Shown: positions 34,800 through 46,519 of the stretch, in pieces
Position numbering within the stretch: position 1 is the first letter of the stretch
Layout: the number at the start of each line of letters is the position of its first letter
NCBI GenBank assembly: GCA_026874595.1
Contig: CM049316.1
Location: 70,051,676 to 70,115,675 of the forward strand
Source of the DNA: Sipunculus nudus
Taxonomy: Eukaryota > Annelida > Sipuncula > Golfingiida > Sipunculidae
Direction of reading: 5' to 3'
Length of the DNA: 64,000 nt
Made by a program: the position numbers and the translations under genes
The notes under the pieces: generated by a model
The model's database searches: none
Told to the model about the DNA's origin: nothing
The model's input: the letters and a program-made list of their open reading frames with translations, nothing else

Positions 34800-35300
34800 G
34801 GGCTTTTAAGAACATTGCTACCTTGGACGGATTATCTATTCTCATGTTACTAAGCTCATTTTTCGCCAGTCGTTAAAAAAGGTATGCTACAATATAGGTT
34901 TATTGCATAGTCTTAGTCAATTGCTACCGCAGAAGTTATTGTTAACATTATATCATATATCCTTCAATCAACCATCGATTATGGATTATCTGTTCGGGGC
35001 AACTGCCCAAACACTTTCCGCACAGCCGTTCAACTTATTCAGTGATGGGCTGCAAGAAATATAAAAAGAGGGACTACGATTATATTTCATATTTGTCGTT
35101 AATAACCTATAAATGTATGCACTAACTTCTTGCTTCATACAGTGACAGATTCACTATAATAAAAAACGCCTCACGAAACGGAATATCTGTAATTTACCGA
35201 GACCATGTGTCGAAATTTAAGACTGCTTTGTTTTCTGCCTGTAGTGTACTTTGAAATGACTTGCCCCTCAATATTAAATATGTCGCGAACTTAAAATATT
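34800..35300 (+). pseudogene. Decayed LINE: C-terminal end of a reverse-transcriptase protein
   Basis: Several frames read across this stretch resemble the region after the RT domain of CR1/L2/Jockey-group LINEs. One is a stretch with KVCYNIGLLHSLSQLLPQK near 34879. It is followed in another frame by STIDYGLSVRGNCPNTFRTA near 34960 and, further on, by SRNGISVIYRDHVSKFKTA near 35180 and NDLPLNIKYVANLK near 35255. Frames change and stops interrupt, so it is non-functional. The ACT microsatellite starts immediately after, as LINE 3' ends often do. Clade not determined. Confidence 0.65.
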
Positions 35301-36190
35301 ACTAACACAACAACAAAGACAACTACTACTGCTACTGCTACTACGTAGCACTGTCCCTGCCTCTACTGATACCACCACTACTACAACAATAATTCTAGTA
35401 CTACTTCTGCTACTGCTACTATTACCTCTACTACTACTGCTACTACTACAACAAAAATTGCTTTTACTACCCCTACTACTAAGGCTGCTACTACAACGAC
35501 AACTACTACTATCACTACTACACAGCTATTCCTACTTATACTAGTACATTTACTTCTCCAAATCCGACTTCATCTGCTATCATATCTACTGCAACTACTA
35601 CTACCACTTCTACTGCTACTACTACTACTACTATACTGCTGCTGCTGTTACTACTACTACTTGTACTACTAGTACTACTAGTATGAATACTAATACTACT
35701 ACTACTAATACTGCAACTACTACTACCACTATTACTACTACTACTTCTTCTACTACTACTTCTTCGATTACGACTTCTACTACTTCTACTCCAACTACTT
35801 CTACCACTTCCTTTATTACTACTACTACTACTACTACTACTGCCTCTGCTGTTGCTGCTGCTACTACTACTACTACTACTACTATTACAACTACTACTTC
35901 TACTACTTCTACTACTACAACTAATACTTCCACGACTACTACTACAACTACTACTTCTACTACTACTACTACTACTTCCACTACAACTACTTCTACAACT
36001 ACTACTACTGCTATACCTACTTTCTACTCATGCTACTCATAATTATACTAATACAACTACTTCTGCTACCAGCTCCCTCATCCTATTACTATTTCTACTA
36101 CCTACTAGCTATTACCTTTGGTAACACTGTTTAGTGCTACAACTACGACTACGACTAGTATTACTACTACTTCTACTACTTTTAATAATA
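35300..36190. repeat. ACT/CTA trinucleotide microsatellite
   Basis: Nearly 900 bp of imperfect (ACT)n with CTG and TTC variants. It reads as poly-Thr, poly-Leu or poly-Val in different frames; none of these ORFs is considered a gene. Confidence 0.95.
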
Positions 36191-36227
36191 CTACTAATAA
36201 TAATCATGGTTAATATTATTTTTATTG

Positions 36228-36229
36228 TG

Positions 36230-36325
<96 letters not shown>

Positions 36326-36329
36326 TATA

Positions 36330-36369
<40 letters not shown>
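36228..36369. repeat. ATT / AAT / ATT compound microsatellite
   Basis: An (ATT)n block to about 36280, an (AAT)n block to about 36328, then (ATT)n again. Neighbouring blocks are complementary, so either strand can fold into a long hairpin. Confidence 0.95.
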
Positions 36370-36370
<1 letters not shown>

Positions 36371-37166
36371 TGCTCTTATTATTAATATTTTTTCAATAAA
36401 AATAATTGTTGGCATGTTTCAATTTTATTGGGATACCTTTGTTGCCTTTTCCTTTGTTACAGCTGATACGTGTTCTGGCAACTTGGTTTTCTTTAAACAC
36501 AAAGATATTAAGCGAAATAAAAAGGTCAATGTTAAGATAATCAATATCACGAATAGCATTATAATTAATGCACCATTAAACTGTTAAATAAAATCTATTC
36601 AAGCATTTACACAAGATATGCCTGGCAAATAATTAAGTAATGTCCCACATGATATCTTTGTGAATAACTGCTGTAGTCATTATAAGCTGCATATGTCTTG
36701 TGACCAGAAAATATTTAGTGCCTTTTTGTCAGGATGATTTATTGTGGCTGGCATGGCTTAATTAAGCAGGGTATCAGTCTATCAGTTCCTGATCAGCATT
36801 ACCATGACGTTTTATAACCAACGACTCCCGTTTTATACGACAGATTAGAGACATTAAGCTTGGCGATACCACTGAACAGTCACTTAGTGCTCAAATCAAT
36901 ATGAGGCCAAAATAATTAAATTGAGATATTTATTATTTTACCCTAGTACGAAACTAGATACTTTAGTGTCTTTATGAACGACTAAATAAAATGAAATCCA
37001 AGTAGATAAGAGAGTTACAACTTTACCAGAAGTATAATTCATTTTAATGCTCAGGTTGGTGGGATTATACATTTCTGTGTGACTCACGTTGCCGGTTTAC
37101 TTGGGATTCCAAAAACTGAGCGCTGAAAGGGTTTCTTCCCATCGGCTCGCTGAAATAAGGCATCCA
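36370..37166. other. No gene seen
   Basis: AT-rich single-copy-looking sequence without a supportable ORF, exon or repeat end. Confidence 0.5.
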
Positions 37167-37387
37167 GGGGGCCTGGATAGTCGAGGGGTAATACGCTCGG
37201 CTCTCTCCGCTGGCGACCCGGGTTCGATCCCCGGCATGGCTACGAGAGTGGGTTGCAGATGCCCGTCAAAGGTCGGTAGTTTTCTCCGGGTTCTCCGGTT
37301 TCCTACGTCACCATCTGAGCCATTAAGAGTGTCACGATTAGTTATATAATAACTAAGTATTTGTACAATCCATGTAAAATAAATAAG
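37167..37387 (+). mobile_element. tRNA-derived SINE
   Basis: The head carries a pol III A box, TAGTCGAGGGG (37178-37188), and a perfect B box, GTTCGATCC (37222-37230). The central part contains GGTAGTTTTCTCCGGGTTCTC. The tail is AT-rich and ends AAATAAATAAG. The central and tail parts match the second copy at 51189-51423. Confidence 0.8.
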
Positions 37388-38210
37388 TTTATATCATATA
37401 TATCTGGAATTACCAGGGCCTTGGTAACAGGAAGATGATCGTCACTGGTGTTTTTGTCCCAGAATTACCTTATTTTCCATATACTCAAATAAAAAATAAA
37501 ACCGATTATTTTTCTTTAATAAGAAGACTGCACATCTACGTGTGGTGCCGCTTTTCACAGGCTGATCCAAACAGCATGCACGGAGCTGCCAAAATAGCAT
37601 TCTGCAAGAAAACTTAAAATGCGAGGTCGTCTGCATCAGAACTTATCTATATATCAGAAAGCTGTGGCATTTGATATACGGGATTTCTTTAAGGACCTAA
37701 ATATTAGCTTTGCGATATTTTTGCAAGAACAGAACAAGCTATATTAAATACTTCATCACAAACGGTCCTGTAAGCCACAAGAATAGACAGAAATGAAGAA
37801 TACAACATGCCCACCAAAACAGCCATGAGCTATTTTTCTATATATTTCACAAAGACCAGGGGTTATAAATTAAGCAAGAAAAATATGAAAAGCTATGAAA
37901 CTGCAGGCATGAGATTTCGTTTGTGAAATAATCATAGATTTATAGAGCAATAAACATGCCGTACGCAATCTAATACCGCCAGCTTTACATATATTTTCGC
38001 ACATTTTCTGCACCGCTGACCGCCATGTCTTATGTTTTGTTGGAATAAAATCTTGTTTGCACGTCCGCCGCAGCTTCATTACTCTACAAGTATATCTCCA
38101 ACAAATGATATATTTTATCATTTTGGGTTGGCGGTATATAACTTTACGTACCTCAGTCTCCCTTGAATTTTGACAAGCTTCAGGGCAGATATTGGTCCGT
38201 ATTCAAGACC
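37388..38210. other. No gene seen
   Basis: Short ORFs on both strands only (up to 83 codons), none with recognisable features. Confidence 0.5.
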
Positions 38211-38460
38211 GGCTTCCGTGGACTAGGGTTGGCGTACAGGGCTCACAGAGGGGAGATTGTGAGATCGAATCTCAGCCATGTAGCATGGAGATTTTTCTCT
38301 GCAGGCTTTATAGGGAGACTTTACCCAACAGTCAAGTTTCCTTCACAAACGTGTGTGCCTTTCGGGGGTTCCTCGATGTAACACACCCAAGACCCGCAGG
38401 TGCGGTACAACTAGTCTGGTTGCGCCAGGAAAAATCATGTCTTTCAGCCATGTCATAAAG
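38211..38460 (+). mobile_element. Probable second tRNA-derived SINE family
   Basis: GGCTTCCGTGGACTAGG opens a tRNA-like head with B box GATCGAATC (38263-38271) inside GTGAGATCGAATCTCAGCC. The A box is damaged. The body (GCATGGAGATTTTTCTCTGC onward) shows no similarity to the first SINE. Confidence 0.5.
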
Positions 38461-39224
38461 AGACCTGAAATGAAATTCTGCAGGGTACCGAATTAAGCCA
38501 GCATAAAAAAATGGAGACGGTCCTCCTTGGCAAAAAAAAAACATATTAAAAAAAGTACAGAATGCAATTTTGATATAATCGGTTGTCTTCGTTGTCATAT
38601 GAACATCAGCTCTGTCACACTGACATCTGCTTGGACTGATACTGAGTATAATGAGGGTTATAATTAAATCGATTAATGATCAGAAAGCAGCAGTCACTGA
38701 CCGCATAAAAACCTCCACGAAATTTCTGGTTCACCAAATCCGAAATGTTACCAGGCTCCTGATGAAATCTTAATGTTTGCTATATTTAAGTATAGGTAAT
38801 ATACGAATATAAGCCCAGAGAAATGAATGTCTAGATGGTTGCATAAAACGCCAGCTCTACCCACCTTTTGTTCCCATTTCTCTCCCCCCCCCAACAATGC
38901 ACAATTTGTCCTCTCTCACAATGGTGAAGAATCCATAAAAAACATAGCGATATAGACTTACCTTATGAATTAATAGCTCTTTCCCCTGGTAATTCCCCAA
39001 CCCTCCACTAAATTTGGCCATCATTCGTACAAGACTTTACAGTGTAGTTGCTAACAGACAAACCAAGCAAGTGGGCAAACAACAAAAAAAATAAACAGCT
39101 AACTGACTACGATAAAAATTAATGTAATGGCTCTGCACTCCTACCACTATTTGAAGATTTAGGTGTAGTCCAAGAAAAGATTTAAACCGATATGGACAAG
39201 CCTAGTTTAGACCAATTCTATCAG
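38461..39224. other. No gene seen
   Basis: Contains an A-rich piece near 38525-38555 and a C-rich run near 38884. No supportable ORF. Confidence 0.45.
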
Positions 39225-39350
39225 CAAGTCAGATGAGCCAGAGCTTTGCAAATGGCTTTTTGCAACAAGTGACCTATCTATCTCAACCATGCATGGAAAG
39301 CCTTCTGTGAAGGAGCGTTTCGGGGTCTCTTTATTATAATTAGGTGAAAA
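39225..39350 (+). repeat. Fragment of the TTAAAGG-ended MITE family
   Basis: Contains AGAGCTTTGCAAATGGC, TTTTGCAACAAGTGACC and CCTTCTGTGAAGGAGCG, as in fuller copies. Both ends are lost. Confidence 0.55.
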
Positions 39351-39851
39351 GGGCGGCGCATATGGGCTGTGGTGGTGAGGTCAATTGCACTCTACGGGTC
39401 GAAACGATTCGACCAGAACGTTCTAAGAAAGGGATGTTGCGCATGGTCTACTTTAGACGTTTCGCATCAGCAGGCGAGCTGGAGTCGTGCGGAAGGTTTT
39501 GTACCTCGACACGCATGTGAACTATCACACTACACACACTATCTACAGAAGTGAGTCCTGGACAGCAGCGTTATTTCACCCTCAGACAGAGTTGACGATC
39601 AGTGATAGCGTACCATTACATCTTGTGTCGAGGACCTCACTCTAATCAAGTAGGCTCACCAATCTTGTACAAATGCCTATCAAGTCATGTATTCATAGTT
39701 ACTACGGCTAAATCACACTCTCTGCAACTCAGGAGATCTTTAGTAGTATTACCTACTCTGCCGCAGTTTCAACGCTCTTTGAAGTTAGTTGAGCAAAATA
39801 TTGGAGTCATGTTGAATCCGGCTAGGACAGACACTAATATGTGTTACGTAA

Positions 39852-40331
39852 ATGTTCATGGACCATGGTCAACGAAAGGTATTGTTAAGCAAGACGTGCA
39901 CACAGGACACATCAAGTGTGGGATTGAGTCGAGGCCTAAAAATAGCATTCAAATGTGATGACTGCGGTAAAGCTTTTACAGCAAAGATTACTCTTGAAAC
40001 ACACAGAATGACCCCGCATAGAGGAGAAGCCATTTGAATGTGATAACTGTGGAAAAGCCTACTAACATAGGAGTAATCTTATACGACACACAAGAACCCA
40101 CACAGGAGAGAAGCCATTAAGTGTGATGACCGTGGTAAAGCCTTCTCCCAAAAGACTAGTCTTATAAAACCCACAAAAACCCACACAGGAGAGAAGCAAT
40201 TTAAATGTGATGGCTGTAGTAAAGCCTTCTCACTAAGGGGTAATCTTATACAACACATAAGAATGAATACAGGGGAAAAGACATTTAAATGTGATGACTG
40301 TAATAAAGCCTTCTCATAAAAGGGTAATCTT
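39852..40331 (+). pseudogene. Five decayed C2H2 zinc fingers upstream of the intact array
   Basis: Five 84-base finger units precede the long ORF. Finger 1 (from about 39952) is in frame with an ATG at 39852, then an indel after HRM disrupts the linker. Finger 2 has a TAA in place of the residue after KAY. Finger 3 begins with an indel in the linker, has Arg for its second Cys and Pro for a zinc-binding His. Finger 4 has Asn for its last His. Finger 5 has TAA after KAFS, ten codons before the ATG of the intact ORF. Either the ancestral protein was longer and its N-terminal third died, or this whole locus is a pseudogene. Confidence 0.8.
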
Positions 40332-41639
40332 ATGGCTCATGCAAGGACCCACACAGGAGAAAAGCCATTCAGGTGTGATGACTGTGATAAAGCCTTCTCA
40401 CGGAAAAGTCATCTTATACAACACACAAGAAGCCACATAGGAGAGAAGTCATTAAAATGTGATGACTGTGGTAAAACTTTTACAACAGAACAACTCCTGA
40501 GGCGGCATGTCATAGTACATACTGGACTTAAGACTTTCAAATGTAATTACTGTTGCAAGGCCTTTTTGCGAAAGGATGTACTAAGCCAACAAATACGAAT
40601 TCACACAGGAGAGAAGCCATTCAAGTGTGATGACTGTGATAAAGCCTTCACACAAAAGGCTTGTCTTATATTACACACAAGGACCCACACAGGAGAGACA
40701 CCTTTCACATGTGATGACTGTGGAAAAGCCTTCTCGGCTAGGAGTAGTCTTATACAACACACAAGGACCCACACAGGAGTGAAGCCATTCAAGTGTGATG
40801 ACTGTGATAGAGCCTTCTCGGCTAGGAGTAGTCTTATACAACACACAAGGACCCACACAGGAGTGAAGCCATTCAAGTGTGATTCCTGTAATAGAGCCTT
40901 CTCACAGAAGAATCATCTTATACAACACACAAGGACCCACACAGGAGAGACACCTTTCACCTGTGATGACTGTGGAAAAGCCTTCTCAGCTAGGAGTAAT
41001 CTTATACAACACACAAGGACCCACACAGGAGAGAAGCCATTCAAGTGTGATTCCTGTGATAAAGCCTTCTCACAAAAGAATCATCTTATACTACACACAA
41101 GAACCCACACAGGAGAGAAACCTTTCACATGTGATGACTGTGGAATAGCCTTCTCACAAAAGAATCATCTTATACAACACACAAGAACCCACACAGGAGA
41201 GAAACCTTTTACATGTGATGACTGTGGAAAAGCCTTCTCAGCTAGGAGTAATCTTATACAACACACAAGGACCCACACAGGAGAGAAGCCATTCAAGTGT
41301 GATTCCTGTGATAAAGCCTTCTCACAAAAGAATCATCTTATACTACACACAAGAACCCACACAGGAGAGAAACCTTTCACATGTGATGACTGTGGAATAG
41401 CCTTCTCACAAAAGAATCATCTTATACAACACACAAGAACCCACACAGGAGAGAAACCTTTTACATGTGATGACTGTGGTAAAGCCTTCTCAGTTAAATG
41501 TAATCTTATAAAACACACAAGGACTCACACGGGAGAGAAACCATTTAAGTGTGGTGACTGTGATAAAGCCTTCTCAGAAAAGGCTAGTCTTATGAGACAC
41601 AGACAGTCCCACACAGGAAAGAATATTCTCCAACTATGA
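40332..41639 (+). CDS. C2H2 zinc-finger protein, 15 tandem fingers
   Basis: 435 residues with no disabling change. After MAHARTHTGEKPF come 15 fingers of 28 residues with TGEKPF-type linkers, ending TGKNILQL. Consensus is CX2CX12HX3H; finger 3 alone is damaged, with Gln at the first His (LSQQIRIH). C2H2 arrays of this kind bind DNA in the nucleus; this one has no KRAB, SCAN, BTB or other N-terminal domain in view. Fingers 8-10 and 11-13 are identical in protein sequence, from a 252-base tandem duplication. The ATG lies within the remains of a further finger just after a stop, so the true start may be spliced in from upstream exons or the ORF may be a remnant. The intact frame of 1.3 kb argues for recent function. 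Target DNA cannot be stated. Confidence 0.8.
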   Translation: MAHARTHTGEKPFRCDDCDKAFSRKSHLIQHTRSHIGEKSLKCDDCGKTFTTEQLLRRHVIVHTGLKTFKCNYCCKAFLRKDVLSQQIRIHTGEKPFKCDDCDKAFTQKACLILHTRTHTGETPFTCDDCGKAFSARSSLIQHTRTHTGVKPFKCDDCDRAFSARSSLIQHTRTHTGVKPFKCDSCNRAFSQKNHLIQHTRTHTGETPFTCDDCGKAFSARSNLIQHTRTHTGEKPFKCDSCDKAFSQKNHLILHTRTHTGEKPFTCDDCGIAFSQKNHLIQHTRTHTGEKPFTCDDCGKAFSARSNLIQHTRTHTGEKPFKCDSCDKAFSQKNHLILHTRTHTGEKPFTCDDCGIAFSQKNHLIQHTRTHTGEKPFTCDDCGKAFSVKCNLIKHTRTHTGEKPFKCGDCDKAFSEKASLMRHRQSHTGKNILQL

Positions 41640-41795
41640 TATATGTCTGTGGAGTTAAAGGACAGATCCAATGCACACATCCGTGCGTACTGCACGCTTT
41701 TAAGCCGAAATTGGGCCATTCGCCCAAGAAGCCTAACTTACAAAAATTAAGTAAATTGAACAAATATAGAGTATACTTCCACAATATTTATTCCA

Positions 41796-41801
41796 AATAA
41801 A
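41796..41801 (+). terminator. Poly(A) signal AATAAA after the zinc-finger ORF
   Basis: Lies 157 bases after the stop codon in AT-rich sequence, a plausible 3' end for the finger transcript. Confidence 0.5.
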
Positions 41802-42265
41802 ACCAACATAAGGTATTTGTCCGTGAAACATATTATATATATATATTGGATCTATTTTGCGGTGTATAATATCCGTGACGCGGTATTGTTAATATAAGCA
41901 AAAACGTATGCACGTTCTTCCTTTGACAGTTTATGTGATACAACTGTTTTCAGACTTGTTGAAGGTGTAAATGCACGATGATAGTGCAGCGACACTTGTT
42001 GTGTTTTCATCATTATGCAAAAGGATTACCTTATGAATTGGAGGATTAACCATTATTGCATGCTGACATAATTAAGACATAGGTGCTAAGGGATCGAGAG
42101 TCACATGTTGTTTACATTTATTGATCATTCAAGTGAGACGGTCAAAGTGAGTTGGTCAAACGTCAGGTCAAACATGCTTATAAGTCCGGCACTGCCAGTA
42201 GGGATTATTCTTTGTGCACAATAGATCTTATCCCTGCGCGGAGGCTGAGGACAGAAGCAAATCAA

Positions 42266-42325
42266 ATGTGATGACTGTGGTAAAGCCTTCTCAGGAAAGT
42301 GTTGTTTTATATTTCACACTGTAAC
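42266..42325 (+). pseudogene. Orphan single zinc-finger remnant
   Basis: AAATGTGATGACTGTGGTAA and the following bases encode KCDDCGKAFSGK, then CCFIFHT, closely matching the array's fingers. It stands alone some 630 bp downstream of the ORF, with a TAA shortly after, showing that the locus once extended or was duplicated here. Confidence 0.75.
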
Positions 42326-42464
42326 GCATTTCCATAGTATAATCTGGAAGTGACAAGTGCATTTATATGTGCCTTGCAAGCATCATCTGTAATATAACAA
42401 CGGATTTTCCCTATATTGCGTAAATGTAAGTAACATATTTTCAAATTGCATTTATTTCCGTCTC

Positions 42465-43159
42465 AATAAAAAAAAAATGGAAATTATAATCACACAATAA
42501 AAGTTAATGCAGATCAGTTCATTTCAAACACGAAGTATGGCAACATTTAACGTTTAAAATCAAAGTTCTTTGGCCCTTATAGAAATGTAAATAACTTGGC
42601 AGTTGGAGAAATTTGGACTCAGATTTAGCACAGAGGGATAGATGGTGCGCACAATTACAGCCGTGCATATTTCATCGCACGACTGCGGTTCTTAAACAAT
42701 AATACTGTTCTGTTGACGCTTGATCTTCCTGCAGTTATCATGAGAATGAGAATAAGGAGTGAATATTAATAAAATGATTAATTATTATGACCGTGCTCAT
42801 CACTTTTCTTTTTGAATATCAAAATATTTAACGTATGCCAATAAGTCATCGTCTATACTTGACAATTCCCGAGGACGAACCTTTGATCTATCATGGTATA
42901 TCAAACTTACTTAAACATTCCATAATAAATGTCTAAAGAGGCGACATGGCCTCTCACTTTAAGCCTGTCATTTATCTAACCTCATTTAGGTGTCTAAATT
43001 TGTAACAAAAAACATTGTTTTTACCTAAAAAAATTAGTTGTAGGCATATATTAACAAATGATCGGAAAATACAGATACTTGAAAAATGTATCCCGATACT
43101 TAATATGTGAATCACTGTATCGGGATATATCGATATATCGATAATATCGCGCAGCCCTA
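42465..43159. mobile_element. hAT-type element relic, right end preserved
   Basis: The right end ATATCGCGCAGCCCTA (to 43159) is preceded by repeated ATATCGATATATCGATA. Internal blocks match 61229-61868: CAGTTCATTT..ACACGAAGTATG, AAATCAAAGTTCTTTGG, AATAACTTG, CAATAAGTCATCG and CCTTTGATCTA. No left TAGGGCTG end was found, so it is 5' truncated. Confidence 0.65.
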
Positions 43160-44461
43160 GTATTGATTGCCGAATGCAAATTTCTAGTTTTAGAAGTAAA
43201 ATCATGGTATTCCGAATTAGAGTTAGATACACGTGGTACAGATGTGATATACTGGAGTATAAGAGTTAGTTTAGTATCGTGGCAGATCTTCTAAACGTAG
43301 CAATGTAAAAAAATGGTTGTAAACTCTGTTATTGAAATTACGAATTGCATCATCTTGGGATACAAATACGGACATATGAGAGGCCCCTGCCACATGGTGA
43401 GCAAAAATTGGGAACAACACAGAGACTGTACATCACGTTGCTTGTAATATGCCCCCCTCCCCCTGTAGAACGGTGATTGAATACATATTTTTTTTAAATC
43501 CATGTTTGGAAAAAATATACTGAGGAGGCCTCTTTAAGTACGCCCGAGTGTAAAATCATCGATTTAAAACATTTTTATTTTTTTTCCGCCTCCTTTTCCT
43601 TTCTAATGCTGGAATCTGAGCACAATCTATGTCCTGGGTCACGAATTTGCACCTGATATTTATTTTTGACCTTGTCCTAATTCCCAAGGTCGTACATTCC
43701 ACATCCGATTCCTCATTATCGCTCAGGGAGGCTTCACGTAATCGTTGGCTATTGCATACACAGTCTTACTGTCCATGCTGTTAAACAAGCTTTTATGCGT
43801 CCTTGCAGCCGTAATATCAACGTATACTTACAGTCACATAACCAACATACTGAAAAATTCGATTAAATCGTTCGCTGATATTATTTAGCTTCATGGCACA
43901 AGGTCTTTATTATATGCCACATCAGCAGTTATATTGGACAATATATTGATGAAAAAAAAGAATATTCCATACACCAAAACCTAGCGATGAGCCTGTATGT
44001 ATTCTTACTAAGGCTGTCCTATAATTTAGACAAGGAAAATAATACACAGCAATATATTTACAAAGCATGAGGTTTTATCTGTAAAACCAACCAGGATTTT
44101 GAGATCCATATATATCCTCTCTTGTCGCCAGAGAGTTTGATTTACCCATTTTCACTGATTTTCCTACTAGCAAAACGTCCCAGCTTTTATTTTATTCGGT
44201 TATTATTTAAGTCTCAGAAACTGAATATTTTATAAACAGGTTAGGTTTTCAGGCTGATATCACCTGAAATTCTCAGTCTTACCCGTCTCTGAAGTTTGAC
44301 TGCTATTCCTGGTTTTCGGGCCGGTTCATTCTTGTAGCGTTTGTCTGCCCCTGAGCACATAACCCAGTGCAAGCCTAATATACACCAAAAAGAATAGTAC
44401 ATTGGATGATCATCCCAAGTAAATACATCATGGTCGCATACTTTATCTCCTTTATTCATGT
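43160..44461. other. No gene seen
   Basis: AT-rich. A 72-codon minus-strand ORF (44241-44459) lacks recognisable features and is treated as chance. Confidence 0.5.
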
Positions 44462-44645
44462 TTAAAGGGGACTTATTCCGATTCTGATGTCCATATAGTA
44501 AAGAAAATCCCTTGAACCTTTAATAAATATAGGCCAGAAAACGCCGATCCCTTCAAACACAGGCTGTTTTTTTTTATATCTACATGTTTATAACATGTCG
44601 GGGCCCGCCAGAATAACCGAATACATTAAACAAGGACAACGGACA
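44462..44645 (+). repeat. TTAAAGG-ended MITE family, left part only
   Basis: Starts TTAAAGGGGACTTATTCCG and includes AAATATAGGCCAGAAAACGC, ACACAGGCTG and CGGGGCCCGCCAGAATAACC. The right half is missing. Confidence 0.7.
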
Positions 44646-46519
44646 GACGAACCAGTCCTGTGTATTGCAACTCTGGTGGCTCTATGGATGAAAAACTTAT
44701 TTTAATCAATATTTCAATTACAAAAGGGAATTAGGGACACCATTAATAAAAAGTGTTTCCAATATCCCAAGAAATAAATATATTTGTCCAACATTATGTC
44801 TATAGCCCTAGGAATTCAAGGTCAAAGATTTTTATAGAATCATATAAACAAGGGTTTATGTATATTTTAGTTTAAATATGTGAGTTAGGGTGTCATATAT
44901 AAAACATTTTGTTATATTCGATATTTCAAGTACAAACGATGATGATTTTGATCTAGTTCTACTGGGTACATAGCAAACTTGTAAACCCACTGTTTTATTG
45001 CATTGTCTATTAATTCCCCATAGGAAAGCTGGATCTATAGTATAAGTCAATACTTTGCATGACGTATGTTAAGGTTTGACTACATGTGCGATCAATTTAT
45101 GCCAATGGCGACCCTAATTTGCACATTACGGAAATTCAAAATAAGATGTTATCTGTTGTTTTTATAATTTAACAAGAATATTCGACCATGAAAACCTAGG
45201 TCTAGACATTGTATTTGGGATTTAATCATGGTTAGTTCTTGAGATATTGGAAAAAGTATAGTTTTGTTTATGGCGGCCCTAATTTACATATTAAGATATT
45301 GCCATGGTCTTTAGGAAAACAATCTATAATGTCTCAGGAGAAATATACTATTATAAATCCAGCAAAAACCTGTCACTGAGACAATTAATAGATGTAGGAG
45401 GCATTCTCCTAAAACTTTATTATGTCCATGTAAGGAATTTTAAATTTTAATATGCCCATATTTTGCAAGCGCCACCGCTTTGGCTCACTTACCCAATTGT
45501 TCCTGACGTTTTCGATGATCCTCTGTCCAAATAGGTCAGTTGGATTTAGGTTCCTGAGGTGTTACTCTTGGCAGGTTAATAGCCTGGTTTTTTTTATCTG
45601 TGTCTTTCATATTGTCACTGGAATGATACCAATGTCTGGGCGTTTCAAATTAAATTTCATTGCACGAACTATGCCTGCTAAATGGAAGCGGGCTTGTCTA
45701 TTTGTGTTTTCCTTTAGTCATTCCTTTCAACATTTACACTTTAATTTAATTATCATGCACTTGCAGACCTTTTTTAGTCCTTCCAAATATTCATCTTTCA
45801 TGATTTTATAAATAAGTCATACTAAGTGCTTTTATTCCATTTTCTTTTCAGTGTTTTTTTCCCCATAACAGGGATTTCGTAAATAAATCATATTCCCTCA
45901 AACGCCAAAATTCCGATAGCCTGATGTAATTGGAGTTATCATATTGACTTCAAGAGGGAGGGATGGAGTTAATGACAGCAATTTTGTCATTGAAGCCAAA
46001 TTTTGATTATCAACTTAACTATGAGAATCTGATTTTAACAAAAACGCTTTACAGCAAAAGAGTGAGGAAATAAATTTATCAACCAGCTTTTGTGACATGA
46101 CAGTGACTGGCAGATTAATTGATCAAAGTAAAGTCCAGATTGTTTTTCAATAGGCAGTCTCACTGGAATTTAACAGATGGTATATTTAATGTTATCGCTG
46201 GAACACTTTTCTAAATTGCGGGGCGTTTAAGGTCCATTTGTCATACTCAACTCTGTATAGGTTCAATGGTAAAGTTTGTATAAGTTATAAAAGACGGCGA
46301 TCCAATATAAAAGCGTTTTTCTACGTCAGTCGGCATATATTTCGAATTGACAGATGGTTGTGTTGCTAATGGAATTCGTATTTGCTTTGAGATGGGGAGG
46401 TCCACACCTTGTGACGTACAAGGTAAATGGATGATCTATTTTTCAGAGTTTCGAATGTAAAAGTTGTTGAGCATGTTCGTGTTCACGGTACTAAATTTAA
46501 GTCTAACGCCGTAAGTTTG
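44646..46519. other. Intergenic with weak tandem similarity; no gene
   Basis: Two similar blocks, GCCAATGGCGACCCTAATTTG near 45101 and TATGGCGGCCCTAATTTACA near 45274, suggest a degraded tandem unit of about 170 bp. A 119-codon plus-strand ORF at 45452-45811 is AT-rich and has no motif. Confidence 0.45.

Noticed and set aside
35631-36415. Long ORFs of poly-Thr, poly-Val, poly-Leu, poly-Ile and poly-Asn on both strands
   Set aside because: They are translations of ACT and ATT microsatellite; overlapping frames on both strands are all open for the same trivial reason.
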